DNA of 64,000 bases from the NCBI GenBank assembly GCA_963970005.1, contig CAXAMN010021696.1:520634-584633 (forward strand), given 5' to 3'. The translations under genes were made by a program, and so were the position numbers. This document shows positions 10,293 through 21,365 of the stretch, piece after piece; position 1 is the stretch's first letter, and every line of letters starts with the position of its first letter. The DNA comes from Durusdinium trenchii (lineage: Eukaryota > Sar > Dinophyceae > Suessiales > Symbiodiniaceae). The notes under the pieces were generated by a model, which saw only the letters and a list, made by a program, of their open reading frames with translations, made no database searches and was not told the DNA's origin.

Positions 10293-11646
10293 ATTATGTA
10301 ACTATTTTGAGGTCACTTTTGGTGGTATTGGATCACATTGGATCACAAGATCGGGGAACTGTTCGTGGATCGTGTGGTATCCCAAATCACGTGCAGTTCG
10401 TTCCTCAGATTTGAGTGTTCGTTCTGCAGTGTCAGTTTTTGGAGTAGGGTCCGCCATCCAAACGTGCTTGAATCTGCATCACTTTGTTTCACCTTCTGCC
10501 AGAGATGGTAGTGGGGGGGGCCACCTCTTGTTCAGTCAAACTCAGAAACACTTGCATGCAAAACTTCAACATGCCAAGACCTTGCAAGTCTTGAATTGTC
10601 TCACTTGTCAAATCCAAGACGGCAACCCAATAATCAGAAGATCCGAGGTACTTGAACCATGAAGCTTATGCACTTTTGCACGAACCACACCACAAATATG
10701 TTCCAAAGGAATAGCTTCATGGAGGGGGGCGCCCATGATCCATCCACTCACTGAGGTAGACGAGTGTAGCCCCACTCCAACTCCATGTGACTGGCTGGTG
10801 GACAAATGTGTTTTTCGCAGGCCGTCCGGAGCTGGTGATCCAACTGTGAGGATTTGGGGGGACGACCCAACACCAACAAATGCATACAGATGACATGACA
10901 ACAAATCCAAAGACACATAAAGACACCAAATCTGAGGAATCAAACTTGACTGGGAGTTTGTCTGTGAATATCCAATGTGCATCTATGCATTTTACTTGCT
11001 TGGGTCACTTTCTTAACCGTGATCAGTGATAATGGTGATAACAATCAACTGCTCGGCTTTCTGAAACTCCAGCCCCTCCAATTGGGCTCGCGAACTAAAG
11101 CTCCGGCCCCTGCGCAGCAACTCGAGCGTGGATGAGGAGCATAGACCGAAGAGAGTTTAGGAGGATAGACCCATCTGTCCGACTATATGGGAGTCCACTG
11201 AAAAGGGAGGCCCCCCCAATCGGCCCGATCGGCTGGGTAGACAACTGGGAGTCTCTCTATTTTGATACACACCCATACACTTATACAGTACACCCTTCAG
11301 AACTCATTGGTTCATATGTGGCTCCTTTTCTCAGTGGTCGTTCAGCTAGCTGTGCCAAGAATAGTCGATCTCTGAAAGTTCCACTTAACAGTTCCCAAAT
11401 GGTGACAACCCTCGGCAAATTATAGGACCGGATAACCCCACATGTGAACAACTTCACCAAACACAGGAGCGGACCATTGGTGGTTGGCAATTGGTTGGTG
11501 ACAACCCTCAGCAAAAAAGGATCAATCGATCTCAGAAGTGGACAACGCAAGAGTTGACATATACGTCTTCACCGAGCCTTGGTTCGCCTTTGTCTACAGG
11601 TGGTAGACAGGTAGACAGGGTTCCACCATGCCAAGAGGCAAGTAGA
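10293..11646. other. No supportable gene
   Basis: Short frames on both strands have low coding quality. No recognised repeats. Confidence 0.4.
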
Positions 11647-11800
11647 GCCGATGGCCTCCAACCTACGATCCGATGGCCTCCAACAGAATGGCGATGGCCT
11701 CCACCCTCGGAACGGTGGCCTCCAACCAACTAGCGATGGCCTCCAACCTACGATGGAAATAGCCTCCAACCTACTATGCCTCCAACCTAGCAGCGATGGC
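11647..11800. repeat. R minisatellite array
   Basis: Six to seven diverged units of GATGGCCTCCAACCTACxA. Some units lose the GATG or carry GAACGG variants. Confidence 0.88.
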
Positions 11801-12514
11801 CAAAACAGAATAGAGAAACATCAACATCGTCGTTCGACCTCAACAGGGTTCCTACTCACGACTCACGACACCTCGTGATTCTCCGTGATCTTCGAGACCC
11901 ACGTGTTTCAGGGACCCACGACAGGGGGCACGACCGGGCACTGGGTACTGAAGATGACTCCCGTGACTGGCCGTGATGGTCAATGGTCGTAGGCACCGAA
12001 CCCAGTCCCATGACCCAGCGTGTCCCATGACTGATTGATGGACACACAGCGTTTGGACCGATGGGCCGCCGAGGGTGGGTTTTGGTTGGGCCAAAGTGGT
12101 GTGCGATGGCCTCATGGTCCACAGGGAGGTCACCTCTCCAGTGGCGTTGGTGGCATTGTGCCGTGATCTGTTTGTTTGAGTGGGTTATTGACAATAGTTT
12201 GGCGTTCCTTTTGGCAAAGGAAACTCACTCTATAAGAGCACTCCACTCGAAGTTCGAAAGAGCAAAAGGGAGCCTCACCAAAACTGTTCAATCCAACTTT
12301 AAAACTTTGATGAACAACATTTCACAGCTTTGAACAGCAAAACTCAACAAATAACAACATGTTTTCAACAAATAACCTGTGAACCCCCTTGGACCCACAC
12401 CGTGCTCCGCACCGTTTTTTTGGGACCACGGTTCCGCCGCACCTCGGAGCTCTGCCGGCACCTCGGGGCAAAGAACACGAACGAAGGGGCGAACCGGGTG
12501 ACAGTCCACCCTGT

Positions 12515-12604
12515 CCCAGACACTCCATGTATGGTATATTTACCTACATTGGGGTGGTTTTGGGGGTCAATGTAGGCATATATGGCATACATGGAGTGTC
12601 TGGG
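12515..12604. mobile_element. Family A foldback element (A1)
   Basis: Near-consensus 90-base A1 copy, flanked by TGT on both sides. Its sequence is almost identical to the copy at 14517. Confidence 0.93.
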
Positions 12605-12650
12605 TGTGGTTTTGGCCGCCTGGACACCAACAAGAGTCGGTAAGTAGGAA

Positions 12651-12693
12651 GCCGTCGCTCTTAGGTTGGAGGCCATCGCTACTAGGTTGGTGG
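12651..12693. repeat. R repeat, two units
   Basis: CGTCGCTCTTAGGTTGG followed by AGGCCATCGCTACTAGGTTG. Confidence 0.8.
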
Positions 12694-13068
12694 CTCTTTC
12701 TGGGAACTGTCTGCGCAACCAACCTTCCACCAACCGGTATGTCGGTAGGTCCGGCGCGGCTGTGAGATGCGATGAGGCGATTGGAACAAACAAACGGATT
12801 GATGGAAACAAACCTTGCCCAGCGCATCCCGGTTAGCACTATATAAGGAACCGGGGGCCCTTCGTTCGGTCGGACTGGTTTTAGTCGAGCTGGAACCACT
12901 GGGACTCCCAGCTATAGTGGTTTGCCTGGATGCCCTGGGTTGGTTTGTTTGCACTTTCCTCTTCACAACGGTAGACCAGACTAGGATTAACCCTCCTCTC
13001 TTTTTAACTGTCAAGGTTTGTCGGTTTGTCCGAAACCACCTTCGGAAACACGATTAGTATCTTAATTA

Positions 13069-13308
13069 ATGGAATCACAGTCCTTATTTATCTTTCCACC
13101 AGTTCTACATACTCTTTCGTTGGAAAGACGACCCATCAGCCAAACGCGGCCTCAAACAGCACCGGTGTTTAGGTGCCCCACAGCAGGTCCTTCAGGCCTG
13201 AGAAGTGCTGACCGGCTGACCAGAAGGGCGGCTGAAAACATGCCCACTCGTCCACCGAAGAAAACGAAGGCAAAGCCAGACTCAAAGCCTTGGTTTACAA
13301 AGAACTGA
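13069..13308 (+). CDS. 79-codon ORF from ATG, basic Pro/Lys-rich tail
   Basis: ATG at 13069, stop at 13308. Starts MESQSLFIFPPVLHTL and ends with a Lys/Pro-rich tail (RPPKKTKAKPDSKPWFTKN). No minus frame of comparable length overlaps. Its size suits a terminal exon or a small protein, and the basic tail could bind nucleic acid (inference). No family is recognised. Confidence 0.48.
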   Translation: MESQSLFIFPPVLHTLSLERRPISQTRPQTAPVFRCPTAGPSGLRSADRLTRRAAENMPTRPPKKTKAKPDSKPWFTKN

Positions 13309-13610
13309 GAAAATCATGCATCCATATGGGGTTGAGAGATTCTGAAAGACCGCAAAGGTCAACAAATATGACTGTTTTTCAGAAATCCGCCAAGTCCAAA
13401 TTAACATATAATTGTCACCATCCCATACACAATAGCCCTCCAGTTATCTGAGTAGCAATCGAGTAGCTACCTCAACCCTCTGCATGTTCATACCACCTGG
13501 TTGCTGGTGAATGGACACTGGGGTGTGTAGCACCCAACGTTGTTTGCTGGGTTTTAGGGATCGAAATACGTTGAATCAAAGTTCAGCAGCTGTTTGGGCA
13601 TCCGGAGGTC

Positions 13611-13901
13611 CTAAAGGCCAAGCATAGAGAGAACCGCTTTGACGATCGCAGATCTTTTGGGAGAAGAAGCGCATTCACCAAAGTGTGAAGCTGCTTCAAG
13701 ACACGTGGTTTCTTCAGGCAGCCACCCTTGACTCATCGCAATAAAGCACTCGTGAGCACTTTTCAGCAGCAGCTGATCACCTTCAATCCCATGGAGAAAA
13801 CACCAAACGGTTATTCTGAGTTGTTCTGCAAGCAAAGCACTGATGGCACAGCCTTTGATCAAAGTGCCTTGTTCTACAGGCACGAGCACTGGACACAACA
13901 T
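13611..13901 (-). CDS. 96-codon ORF from ATG, function unknown
   Basis: ATG at 13901-13899, TAG at 13611. The sequence is natural and mildly hydrophobic (LIKGCAISALLAEQLRITVW, LLLKSAHECFIAMSQGW, SAIVKAVLSMLGL), and about 56 per cent of codons are purine-first. An overlapping plus frame (13728-13955, rich in aromatics and Gln) is also protein-like, so the strand is not settled. No known domain. Confidence 0.45.
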   Translation of the reverse strand: MLCPVLVPVEQGTLIKGCAISALLAEQLRITVWCFLHGIEGDQLLLKSAHECFIAMSQGWLPEETTCLEAASHFGECASSPKRSAIVKAVLSMLGL

Positions 13902-14100
13902 CCTGAAGGTTGGTGGTCATTCAACAAAGAAAACATCCAAAAAAAACACCGGTGAACCGATCCCATCCACAGCTGTTACGGATGACGGATTGCGGCTTGG
14001 CTTCTTCCCCGGCCACCAATCCCCATCCGATCGATCGATACCGAGAGAATTCCGCTCCGAGCTCCCAGGCGCTCTGAGGAGATAGGTCAACGCGAAGCTT

Positions 14101-14292
14101 TCAAACCTCGGTCAACGCGAGCTTCGGTTTCGCAGGAGGTTGGTTGAAACATGTTGAAGCTGCGTCACGAAAAGACACTTGGAATAGGAATTGATTCACT
14201 TCAGAAGGGATCCAAATAGAGGTTGTGGTTTGGCGCCACTTGGTTCTTGAAGGTGCTTGCTTTTTCTGCATGCTTTTCATAAGCTTTGTCAA
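14101..14292 (-). CDS. 63-codon ORF, basic
   Basis: Minus frame with KSMQKKQAPSRTKWRQTTTS and PPAKPKLALTEV. No comparable plus frame overlaps. Possibly one exon. The function is unknown. Confidence 0.4.
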   Translation of the reverse strand: MTKLMKSMQKKQAPSRTKWRQTTTSIWIPSEVNQFLFQVSFRDAASTCFNQPPAKPKLALTEV

Positions 14293-14516
14293 GCTTCTTA
14301 AGGGTCAGAACATGTTTTGAAGCTGTACAAGGGGTATCGTGCAATCAAAAGGTCGATACTGCACAGAATCTAAAGTTGACAAAACACGCTCTTGTAACCA
14401 CCCTAAGAATTCTTGCTAAAAGATCGACAGGGGACCCTCTTTACATTCAATCTGCCACATTCAAGGGGAACACATAAAGAATGCGGCACATGTTGAAAGC
14501 ATTTGAAAGCTATCAT

Positions 14517-14606
14517 CCCAGACACTCCATGTATGGTATATTTACCTACATTGGGGTGGTTTTGGGGGTCAATGTAGGCATATATGGCATACATGGAGTG
14601 TCTGGG
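14517..14606. mobile_element. Family A foldback element (A1)
   Basis: Near-consensus 90-base copy, flanked by CAT on both sides. Confidence 0.93.
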
Positions 14607-14923
14607 CATATTGATTTTCATCCTGGATCTGATCCTTTTCACAAACAGAAATTGTTCCTTTAATTTCCGCCGTCGGGGGTTCGTTTTTCCTCGCCCCAGT
14701 CGAGCTGCCTGTGCATCCTGCTCCACTGGAGGTTCTTCGACAATGAAAGCTGGTCGTTCCAGATTCCCCCTGTCTTCTTAGACTGGGCTTGTCTTCTGAG
14801 CAAGGAATACATCGCTCTCAGTGGAAATCATCTCACCCAACTCATCTCACCTCGACTTTTTGCCTCTTTACTCAATACTCAAGAAGTGTCTCAATCCTTT
14901 TTGGGGGGGTCTCAAACTCTCTC

Positions 14924-15201
14924 TTCCAAAGACTCTCCGTCTTCTCCTTCGCACCAGGCGCACCACACACGTCTGGCCGCCTGGCGCTTCGGCCGTCGCT
15001 TCGGGCCGTCGTCTCGGCCGCGGTCCCGGCCGCCCGAGGCTCCGTGCTTCTGGGCGCGCGCTTGGTGTCGCTCTTGCAGGTGGGTCAGTAGCCGGTAGCA
15101 GGCGCGGTTGGCCTGAAGCGACTCCCGGCGGTTCCGGAGGTTGGGCGGCACACGCCACGGCCGCGTGTTCGGCTCAGCGGGCGGAGTCGGCCGATCAGAA
15201 A
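14924..15201 (-). CDS. Candidate exon, Arg-rich protein
   Basis: On the minus strand the frame stays open for about 90 codons. It includes LRNRRESLQANRACYRLLTH, a Gly/Arg/Asp tract (GGRDRGRDDGPKRRPKRQA), then RRVWCAWCEGEDGESLEE. A GT follows at the low end (GAGAGA before GTTTGAG). Very GC-rich at third positions. It may bind RNA given the RGRD-like tract (inference). The plus-strand antisense frames are also open. Confidence 0.48.
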
Positions 15202-15211
15202 TGATCTGTAC

Positions 15212-15393
15212 ACAAAGGGCATTGCTACGAACGGAGCGATGGGGCGCTACTAGAAGCTCCTGGCATTACTACTAGTAACAAGGTTGGAGGCCATTGCTAT
15301 TAGGTTGGAGGCCATTACTGGTAGTAGGTATAGAAGCTACTAGTAACAAGGGCATCGCTATGAACGTAACTAAGGAGCTACGAACGTAGCTAG
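15212..15393. repeat. R/S composite repeat
   Basis: Alternating S modules (ACGAACGGAGC, CTACTAGTAACAAG) and two R units (GGTTGGAGGCCATTGCTATTA). No clean flanking duplication. Confidence 0.85.
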
Positions 15394-15478
15394 GAGAATG
15401 ATGCTCTGGGGACATTCCACTCTGATTCATCGCCACCACCTTTCCACCTGAAGGACCAAGAGTGCCTCTGGGAGCCCC

Positions 15479-15535
15479 GTTCGTAGCGAACCTTGCTCCG
15501 TTCGGTTCGCGATGCCAGGAGCCCTAGTAGCGTCC
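15479..15535. repeat. S-type repeat
   Basis: GTTCGTAGCGAACCTTGCTC, nearly the same as the block at 668-690. Confidence 0.75.
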
Positions 15536-15723
15536 TCAGTAAAATACACGTATTCGGTGCTAAAAGCGGCGTGCTTTGGAGTTGGTTCTGAGGCAAGTCA
15601 GTTGAAGATGTTTGAGAAAAACCATTTAAAGAAGTGTTGGCCCAGAAGGTGCCCACCTTACATTCCACAACTGGGGAGTCCAAGCATTCAGGGAAAACCA
15701 AAAGCTCAACAAAAACACATACT

Positions 15724-15829
15724 ATTAGCTTCTAGCTACTAGTAGCAGTTCCAGGAGCTACTATATATAGTTGCTTCTTGTTAACTAGTAGTGATGGCCT
15801 CCAACCTACTAGCTTCTAGCTACTAGTAT
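15724..15829. repeat. R/S composite repeat
   Basis: TTAGCTTCTAGCTACTAGTA, then CTATATATAGTTGC, then one R unit and a second CTTCTAGCTACTAG. Confidence 0.8.
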
Positions 15830-16284
15830 TGGTCGTATCGTTGTTTCAACGGTATGTCGCACAAAGGCCGGACTCCGCAGCGGCTCGGCTTGACCGAAGA
15901 AAAGTCCATCCGGTGGTGTGGTGTAGCAAGTCTAAGGACGCTCGCCTCAACACACTCAACATCACTCAACGCTGGCAGAAATCGGCAGAAATCCTTCATC
16001 CATGCGAACAAGTGTACCATGTTGTGCTGAGCACGGAACGTGGAACGTGAACAAGCATTCTACCGTTCTACGCAAGCTCTTGGAGCTTGGACACTTGAAC
16101 GGTGGCAGCGAGTAAGGCCGGCACCATTTCCCGTCAACTGGCCATGGCGCAGTCCCCTGCAGCTGAACTTCACACACTGAGCTCTCTCCCGCGCACCACC
16201 GGCACACCACTGGCGTCACGGCCGTCGCGGCATCGGTCGGTCCAGGTGTGACCGACCCGATGCCCTTCGACCGCCAGAGGTTGA

Positions 16285-16374
16285 AGGACCCGAACTAGAC
16301 TATCCGACTATCTCATAAGGTACCCCAGGTGACGGGTCCTAGTTCAGGTCACTGGCTACCTCTCTTGGCGGGTC
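16285..16374 (+). mobile_element. Family C foldback element
   Basis: Contains GGTACCCCAGGTGACGGGTC and imperfect inverted ends (CGCCAGAGGTTGAAGG against CTACCTCTCTTGGCG). It is homologous in the opposite orientation to copies at 59962 and 61648. Confidence 0.65.
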
Positions 16375-16412
16375 TGAGATGGTTTTGGTACACGTCGACC
16401 TTGAAGCCCAAC

Positions 16413-16528
16413 TCAGACACCAGCTGTCTAGGACTGCGACTGCCGCCCCAGAAAGACACCCAGTCAACCACCACCCCGAACGCCCGTTTCTCGGTCAATC
16501 TACCAGTCCCAGACAGGTCGTGTCTGGG
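16413..16528. mobile_element. Family A foldback, degraded left end
   Basis: The interior and right end are clearly A2 (GACTGCCGCCCCAGAAAGAC, CAGACAGGTCGTGTCTGGG). The left end is eroded. Confidence 0.75.
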
Positions 16529-16579
16529 AGGGCGGGCTTCTGCCTGTTCCGACTCGGTCTTTCATTTCGATATGCCCAG

Positions 16580-16890
16580 TGGCGGACGAAGCAATTGGGC
16601 CGCGAATCCATGCATTCGGCGGCTTTCGCTGTGTTTTCGAACGTCAGGTCTTGCCGTCAGACGACGTCAGACGGCTCTTGCCGCTTTTGTCTCGCAGTGC
16701 CCAGTTTGTCGTTCCCAAGACCCCGGAGTTGAGATACCCAATCCCAACAGGGATTGAAACTGCAAGCCGGCAGCAATCTCATGGGAGCAAATACACCACT
16801 TGGGCTGGTGTGGTAGCAATGCGATGCAGTACGGAAGGAGTCCCACGATTTGGATTCCAAATGATTCAACTGCTTTGGATCTTGGATCTT
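16580..16890 (+). CDS. Candidate exon of about 104 codons, function unknown
   Basis: A CCCAG acceptor (AG at 16578-16579) opens a plus frame starting ADEAIGPRIHAFGGFRCVFE, then QVLPSDDVRRLLPLLSRSAQ, FVVPKTPELRYPIPTG and a Gly/Thr-rich stretch. It is open until it runs into the R array at 16891. Composition is natural, and most codons are purine-first. An intron donor within or before the R array is likely but not identified. No family is recognised. Confidence 0.52.
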
Positions 16891-16950
16891 GATGGCCTCC
16901 AACCAATAGCAATGGCCTCCAACCAATTAGCAATGGCCTCCAACCTGATG
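16891..16950. repeat. R repeat, three units
   Basis: Three units of ATGGCCTCCAACCAATAGCA. Loose similarity of the flanks (TGATTCAACTGC and TGATGCAACTAC) may be a decayed duplication. Confidence 0.85.
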
Positions 16951-17395
16951 CAACTACGGTACTGCAGCAAGGATACCATGCACTTCTCTTTGATGTTGGC
17001 ACCAGGATTCGCGTTCCAGACCAAACGCGCGTGGATCAGAAACTAAGGGGAAGTGGACCATGGCCCTTTCCTCAGGTTTTAACTTTGACATTTGGAGGAG
17101 GATACTTGCACTTTACACACCAACCTTGCAATCCCACACATCTGAACATCACGACACAAGGGAGGTGTTCACGAAAAAACAACTATCTCTGAACGACTAG
17201 ATCTGTGGTGCGCGGACAGGATACTTTCAAGGGTGGCCCCATCGTCACACCAATAGTCTACAAATACATATTATAGGTGCAATCAGTGCAATCATAGCTT
17301 CTAATCATCTGATCACTTTTGATGAGGCTACCGCCCCAAACCATAATTTCCAATGGCTGCATGATGTCTATCTTTGTCCCATATTCCATCTGCTT

Positions 17396-17638
17396 ATGAA
17401 CATTGAGCTACTCGAACCCGCAGACTCGAACTCGAACCCGCAGACCTGGTCTGTTGACGGGGTTGGCGATGGATACAGTACGTACAGTAAGTCTAGAAGA
17501 CACATGCACAGTCCCACGATCCAGAAAGCACTTCCTAATGAAATCTTGCCTGAGCTCTGCTTGAGGATCCATGGACTAACAAAGGCTTTGCTTCGGACCA
17601 TGTACAGTATCCCCAGTTGGTTGGTTGTAAGACAATAA
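17396..17638 (+). CDS. 80-codon ORF from ATG
   Basis: ATG at 17396, TAA at 17638. Acidic start (MNIELLEPADSNSNP) and helical end (LPELCLRIHGLTKALLR). About 59 per cent purine-first codons. A 108-codon minus frame overlaps. An internal direct repeat of CTCGAACCCGCAGAC lies near the start. The function is unknown. Confidence 0.42.
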   Translation: MNIELLEPADSNSNPQTWSVDGVGDGYSTYSKSRRHMHSPTIQKALPNEILPELCLRIHGLTKALLRTMYSIPSWLVVRQ

Positions 17639-17884
17639 CAACCATAACACAATAACAACTGGTAGTAGGCAACCATTGATTTACAATCATCCATGTAGGA
17701 CTATCCATGGATTGTCTATTTATCTGTAAATTCCCAACCAACACCCCCCCCGGGACTCACCCCGCGGTGCCTCTTTCCCATCAGCCGCATCTTCCGCCCT
17801 AGGGGAGAGGTCTTGCGGGCCCACAGGGCAAACACACGTTCGATCTGCTTAAGTCACCAGTTGAGAAGACTCTCGCATGTTGAG

Positions 17885-17970
17885 CCCTTAGGGTTAAGAA
17901 GGTGGGAGGGGGGGGGGTGCCAGGAGGTTCCAGTCATACCTTCTGAGGAGGTACGACTGGAGCCCTAGGG
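17885..17970. mobile_element. Family B foldback element
   Basis: CCCTTAGGG to CCCTAGGG, with arms containing AAGGTGGGA and GGAGGTACGACTGG. Flanked by GAG on both sides. Confidence 0.8.
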
Positions 17971-18599
17971 GAGATGATATCAGTTCTTCATCTGTCCACT
18001 GGGGGGGAGGTGTTGGAGAGTTTCTGTTCTTTTCTTCTTCTTCATCCTTCGCTACCGATGCCCACTAGATAGGTCCCTGAAATTGGAAGCTGATCGTTGG
18101 ACACCCATGTTCTTCGATCCCTGTTGCGTGGCTCCGATCTCTGGATATGAGAAGAACATAGAAGAACACTTGATTTCAATATGGCTTGATGCATGAGCAC
18201 CGGTGTACCTCCATTGATCATATTGTGGATGTTTGTGGATGGTCAAAGCTTGCGGCTGCCCAAGTACCAACCAAACTTGATGGATTCATTGATGAACCAT
18301 GGGTTTGGCTCCTGTGTCTAGAGTCTAGACTGAACTGTTTTTTCTTTTTGTAGGGGTTTCTGGGAACTCACCCCCGATGGATTCCTCGCGTAGCAAGGCA
18401 GAAACTTGGACCCACTGAACCAATGTAGAGTGGTTCAGTTCAAAAGTACCACACACGGCTCTCAGCATCTCTCAGCCCCCCTTTCCCATCCTATTTGAGT
18501 GGCGAAGCAGTGAAACAGGTGTTTTCCAGGTGGTTGTTCCCGACCATGTTGGGCTTTGTGTGGGCTGAAACCACCCAGTCCTTCTGAGCCCTCCCCAAC

Positions 18600-18761
18600 A
18601 CCTCGTGTCACACGCACATCGACCACGCAAGACGTGCCCCAGCGCGGCCTCCGGCGGAGCTGCGTCTCGAGGCCGCTGGCCGACGAGCGCAGGGCTGAAT
18701 CCACCTGGGCGCGAAGGGCGAGGAGAGACCGATAAGTCTCGATGGGACACCCCGGAGGCGC
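18600..18761. CDS. Coding-like GC island, strand and frame uncertain
   Basis: On minus, a TTCAG acceptor (18763-18762) opens APPGCPIETYRSLLALRAQV. On plus, a Ser/Gly/Glu-rich frame through KSRWDTPEAPEEYENG is also good, with about 60 per cent purine-first codons. At least one strand is very likely coding, but I cannot decide which. Confidence 0.4.
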
Positions 18762-18929
18762 CTGAAGAGTATGAGAATGGAACATTAACTCACTTAGGCA
18801 TGCGCAGAATGTTCTTTTTGGGGTCGATGTTTCCTTCGACGAGGAGTCCTCTCCATTGAGCGTCGAACCTGATACCAGCCCTGATTGAGCGTGGAACCCG
18901 ACTGGAAAAGGTCTCGGAGACTTTACACC

Positions 18930-18978
18930 CAAGAGCGATGGCCTCCAACCTACTAGTGATGGCCTCCAAGCTACTAGC
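18930..18978. mobile_element. R element with 13-base target duplication
   Basis: Two R units (GCGATGGCCTCCAACCTACT and a variant) lie exactly between two copies of GAGACTTTACACC (18917-18929 and 18979-18991). A perfect 13-base duplication around so short a block is good evidence for insertion of the R sequence. Confidence 0.8.
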
Positions 18979-19103
18979 GAGACTTTACACCTCTGGCATC
19001 GATTTAGTTTGTTTGTTGTCTGGTTACTGGTGACCCGACGGGAGGTTGTTGGTTTCTCTTGTCCGACGGGACAGGTGAATCAACCGGCTTTTGAGGTCGT
19101 TTG

Positions 19104-19134
19104 GGGAGAGAGAGAGATAGAGAGAGAGAGAGAG
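19104..19134. repeat. (GA)n microsatellite
   Basis: GA dinucleotide run interrupted once by GATA. Confidence 0.9.
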
Positions 19135-19429
19135 TATAGCCCAGCAGCTCATCTGGGCATCGGATACCCAATAGAAACATAAGAGCAAGAAAAGGATTTT
19201 CAAACACATAAAATCGTCAAAGGCCTAGCGGAGTGGCTTAGATATACCCCAAGAATTCTCTGGCCCCAAAAGGCATTCCATTGTCTGGGGGTTATCCGGT
19301 TATCCAAAAGGGCCCCTGAAAAAGGGCCTACTTGCAGCTGCCTTAGACATGAAAAGGGAACCACGGAAGGTCCCTGTGCCCCCCATCCGCCTGCCTTTCT
19401 CTTCTGAAAACATATCGGCTGAACCAATA

Positions 19430-19506
19430 CCCAGACACATTGACCCCTTTTTCCACCACCCCTGGCCGTTTCGCGGTAAATCTACCAGTCCCAGACAGGT
19501 CGTGTG
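19430..19506. mobile_element. Family A fragment
   Basis: CCCAGACACATTGACCCC fused to an A2 right half (CACCCCTGGCCGTTTCGCGG, CAGACAGGTCGTGTG). An internal deletion removes most of the left arm, and the right terminus is mutated. Confidence 0.75.
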
Positions 19507-19741
19507 CCGAAATGGAAGACCGACCCCGCTGGCCTCGGAGACCGACTCCGAACGTTCCCCTTCGCAACATCGACCCTCTCTGCCCATCCAGCCAGGGCGT
19601 CCCGGCCGCACCGGTGAGAGCACTCGCGATGTCCTGGCGATGTGAGGATGGTCGCTCGGTCGCGACGCGGGATGCGACACGAGTCGCCGAGAAACCGGGA
19701 GAACAACGGCCTGGCTTGGCAACATATCGACCGTTGAACAC
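19507..19741. CDS. Coding-like island, strand uncertain
   Basis: A plus frame (PLCPSSQGVPAAPVRALAM, then acidic/basic residues) and a minus frame (a CGCCAG acceptor, then DIASALTGAAGTPWLDGQRG) are both protein-like and GC-rich. The function is unknown. Confidence 0.3.
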
Positions 19742-20042
19742 GAGGGATTCAACTCATTCATGGATTCTATATTATTCCATGTGTTTGTTTCTTTTTTTTT
19801 CTGCAGTACTTGAATTGGTTTGAACATGATCGAGATGTTCCGTGAGCAAATCCAAGGCGCTCAAAGAAAAAGACCGCTATCTGAAAAAAAAACATCCAAC
19901 ACTACCCAACATCGCGCTTGAGACAATACTTATCCTATACGTATCCATAATACACTTACGCAAGAAAGACAGGTCAGGACGGATTGACTCACCACGGCCG
20001 ACCCACTACCCAAATCTAACCAGGCGTTCAACCTGAGAGCAG

Positions 20043-20209
20043 CTACTTTTGATGGCCTCCAACCTACTAGCGATGGTCCAACCTACTAGCGATGGGCCTC
20101 CAACCTACTAGTGATGGCCTCCAATCTACTATAGGGATGGCCTCCAGCTACTAGCGATGGCCTCCAACCTAAGAGCGAAAGCCTCCAACCTACTTTTGAT
20201 GGCCTCCAA
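20043..20209. repeat. R minisatellite array
   Basis: Seven to eight diverged units of GATGGCCTCCAACCTACTAG. Some have lost bases (GATGGTCCAACC). Confidence 0.9.
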
Positions 20210-20255
20210 ACGTTCAGAAAGCCTCTACACTGCTTTCTTCTACAAAGGCCTCCTC

Positions 20256-20350
20256 GATCACAAAGGCCTCCGACCAGTCGCGACCATGTCGAGACTTTTG
20301 ACTCTGCCAAATGCGTCACTCGCGGGTGTTCGGAAAACGGGAGCGCCTGA
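20256..20350 (-). CDS. Candidate exon, function unknown
   Basis: On minus, CTCGCAG opens AQALPFSEHPRVTHLAESKV, then STWSRLVGGLCDRGG. A second minus frame through the same stretch is also open, so the frame is uncertain. Confidence 0.33.
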
Positions 20351-20503
20351 GCCTGCGAGTCCATCGTGGAGCCTCAGCGAGCCCATCCCGAAAGGACGGT
20401 CGACGGTCGACGGTCTCCGTGGTCGACGGTCTGAGCCGTCAGACTGGGAGATCCCACAGCACCCCAATGAAGCCCCAATGTTTAAACCATGTGACAACAA
20501 AAT

Positions 20504-20539
20504 CCCAGACACTCCATGCCAACGCCTATAGTGTCTGGG
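20504..20539. mobile_element. Family A remnant
   Basis: Only the two ends remain: CCCAGACACTCCATG and TAGTGTCTGGG, 36 bases in all. An internal deletion has left a near-hairpin. Confidence 0.8.
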
Positions 20540-20939
20540 ATTGAGACGTTGCCTCGGATGATCTCGGAAGACGGTTGTTTTCTGGAAGACCTGCAGATTT
20601 CGCCTGCAGATGTGCTTGGTGATTCTGAGGAGCTCCGTTTCAGGTGATTCTGAGGGCCGTCTTGCAGGACAGAATCTAGCCAAAAGATCGGGCTAACCTC
20701 ACGTTCGCCACCGACTCAAGAGTCCGGAATCTGACACAACGCCAGGAACACATATCAACTATAGTTGTGATAAGGGTTAAGTGGCTTATCCCCCCACCTA
20801 AAGACTCATTCGTCCATTCGGATGCATGATCTCGGTTGGAGTCTGAATCCGAACGTTCTTCGTCAGCACCGTCAGCCCAAGAAGACAGTACCTCTTTTTT
20901 CTGACCGAACTTGGCGATCGAACGGGTCCGGTGAACATA

Positions 20940-21058
20940 CCCAGACACGACCTGTCTGGGACTGGTATATTTACCGAGAAACGGCCAGGGGTGGTGGAAA
21001 AAGGGTGTCTTTCTGGGGCAGTCCGTCCTATGGCAGTCCCAGACAGGTCGTGTCTGGG
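20940..21058. mobile_element. Family A foldback element (A2 at both ends)
   Basis: Both ends carry the A2 terminus (CCCAGACACGACCTGTCTGG and its complement), which is itself a small hairpin. Flanked by ATA on both sides. Confidence 0.92.
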
Positions 21059-21072
21059 ATAGGTGAGCTCAG

Positions 21073-21255
21073 GTGACCGGAAGACGCAAATGCTGGTTGC
21101 GCGAGACTCCGAGCTACTTCCAACTCCGCTCCGCTCCGATGGAGGAACGTGTGGATCACCCCCGGTCGGCCGAGCGACCTGGGGTCCACACCGGGCCAAG
21201 CCGGCGTGGCGCCGAAGCCAGCGCGACGTGTACACCCGAGGTCTTCCCCAGCTGA
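21073..21255 (+). CDS. Candidate terminal exon, strand uncertain
   Basis: GAGCTCAG opens a plus frame (TGRRKCWLRETPSYFQLRS, ending TCTPEVFPS and stop). A minus alternative, after TTCAG at 21256, reads LGKTSGVHVALASAPRRLG. Both are GC-rich and natural. Confidence 0.33.
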   Translation: MTGRRKCWLRETPSYFQLRSAPMEERVDHPRSAERPGVHTGPSRRGAEASATCTPEVFPS

Positions 21256-21293
21256 AGCCGAAGGACAGTGGATGAGAATGCTACAAGCAACAT

Positions 21294-21365
21294 CCCTTAG
21301 GGATCCAAGTACCTTCTCAGAAGGTGATTGGAGACACTCTTATATAGGTACTTGGATCCCTAGGG
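21294..21365. mobile_element. Family B foldback element, short
   Basis: CCCTTAGGGATCCAAGTACC against GGTACTTGGATCCCTAGGG, with the spacer TGATTGGAGACACTCTTATA shared with 24097 and 50828. Confidence 0.85.
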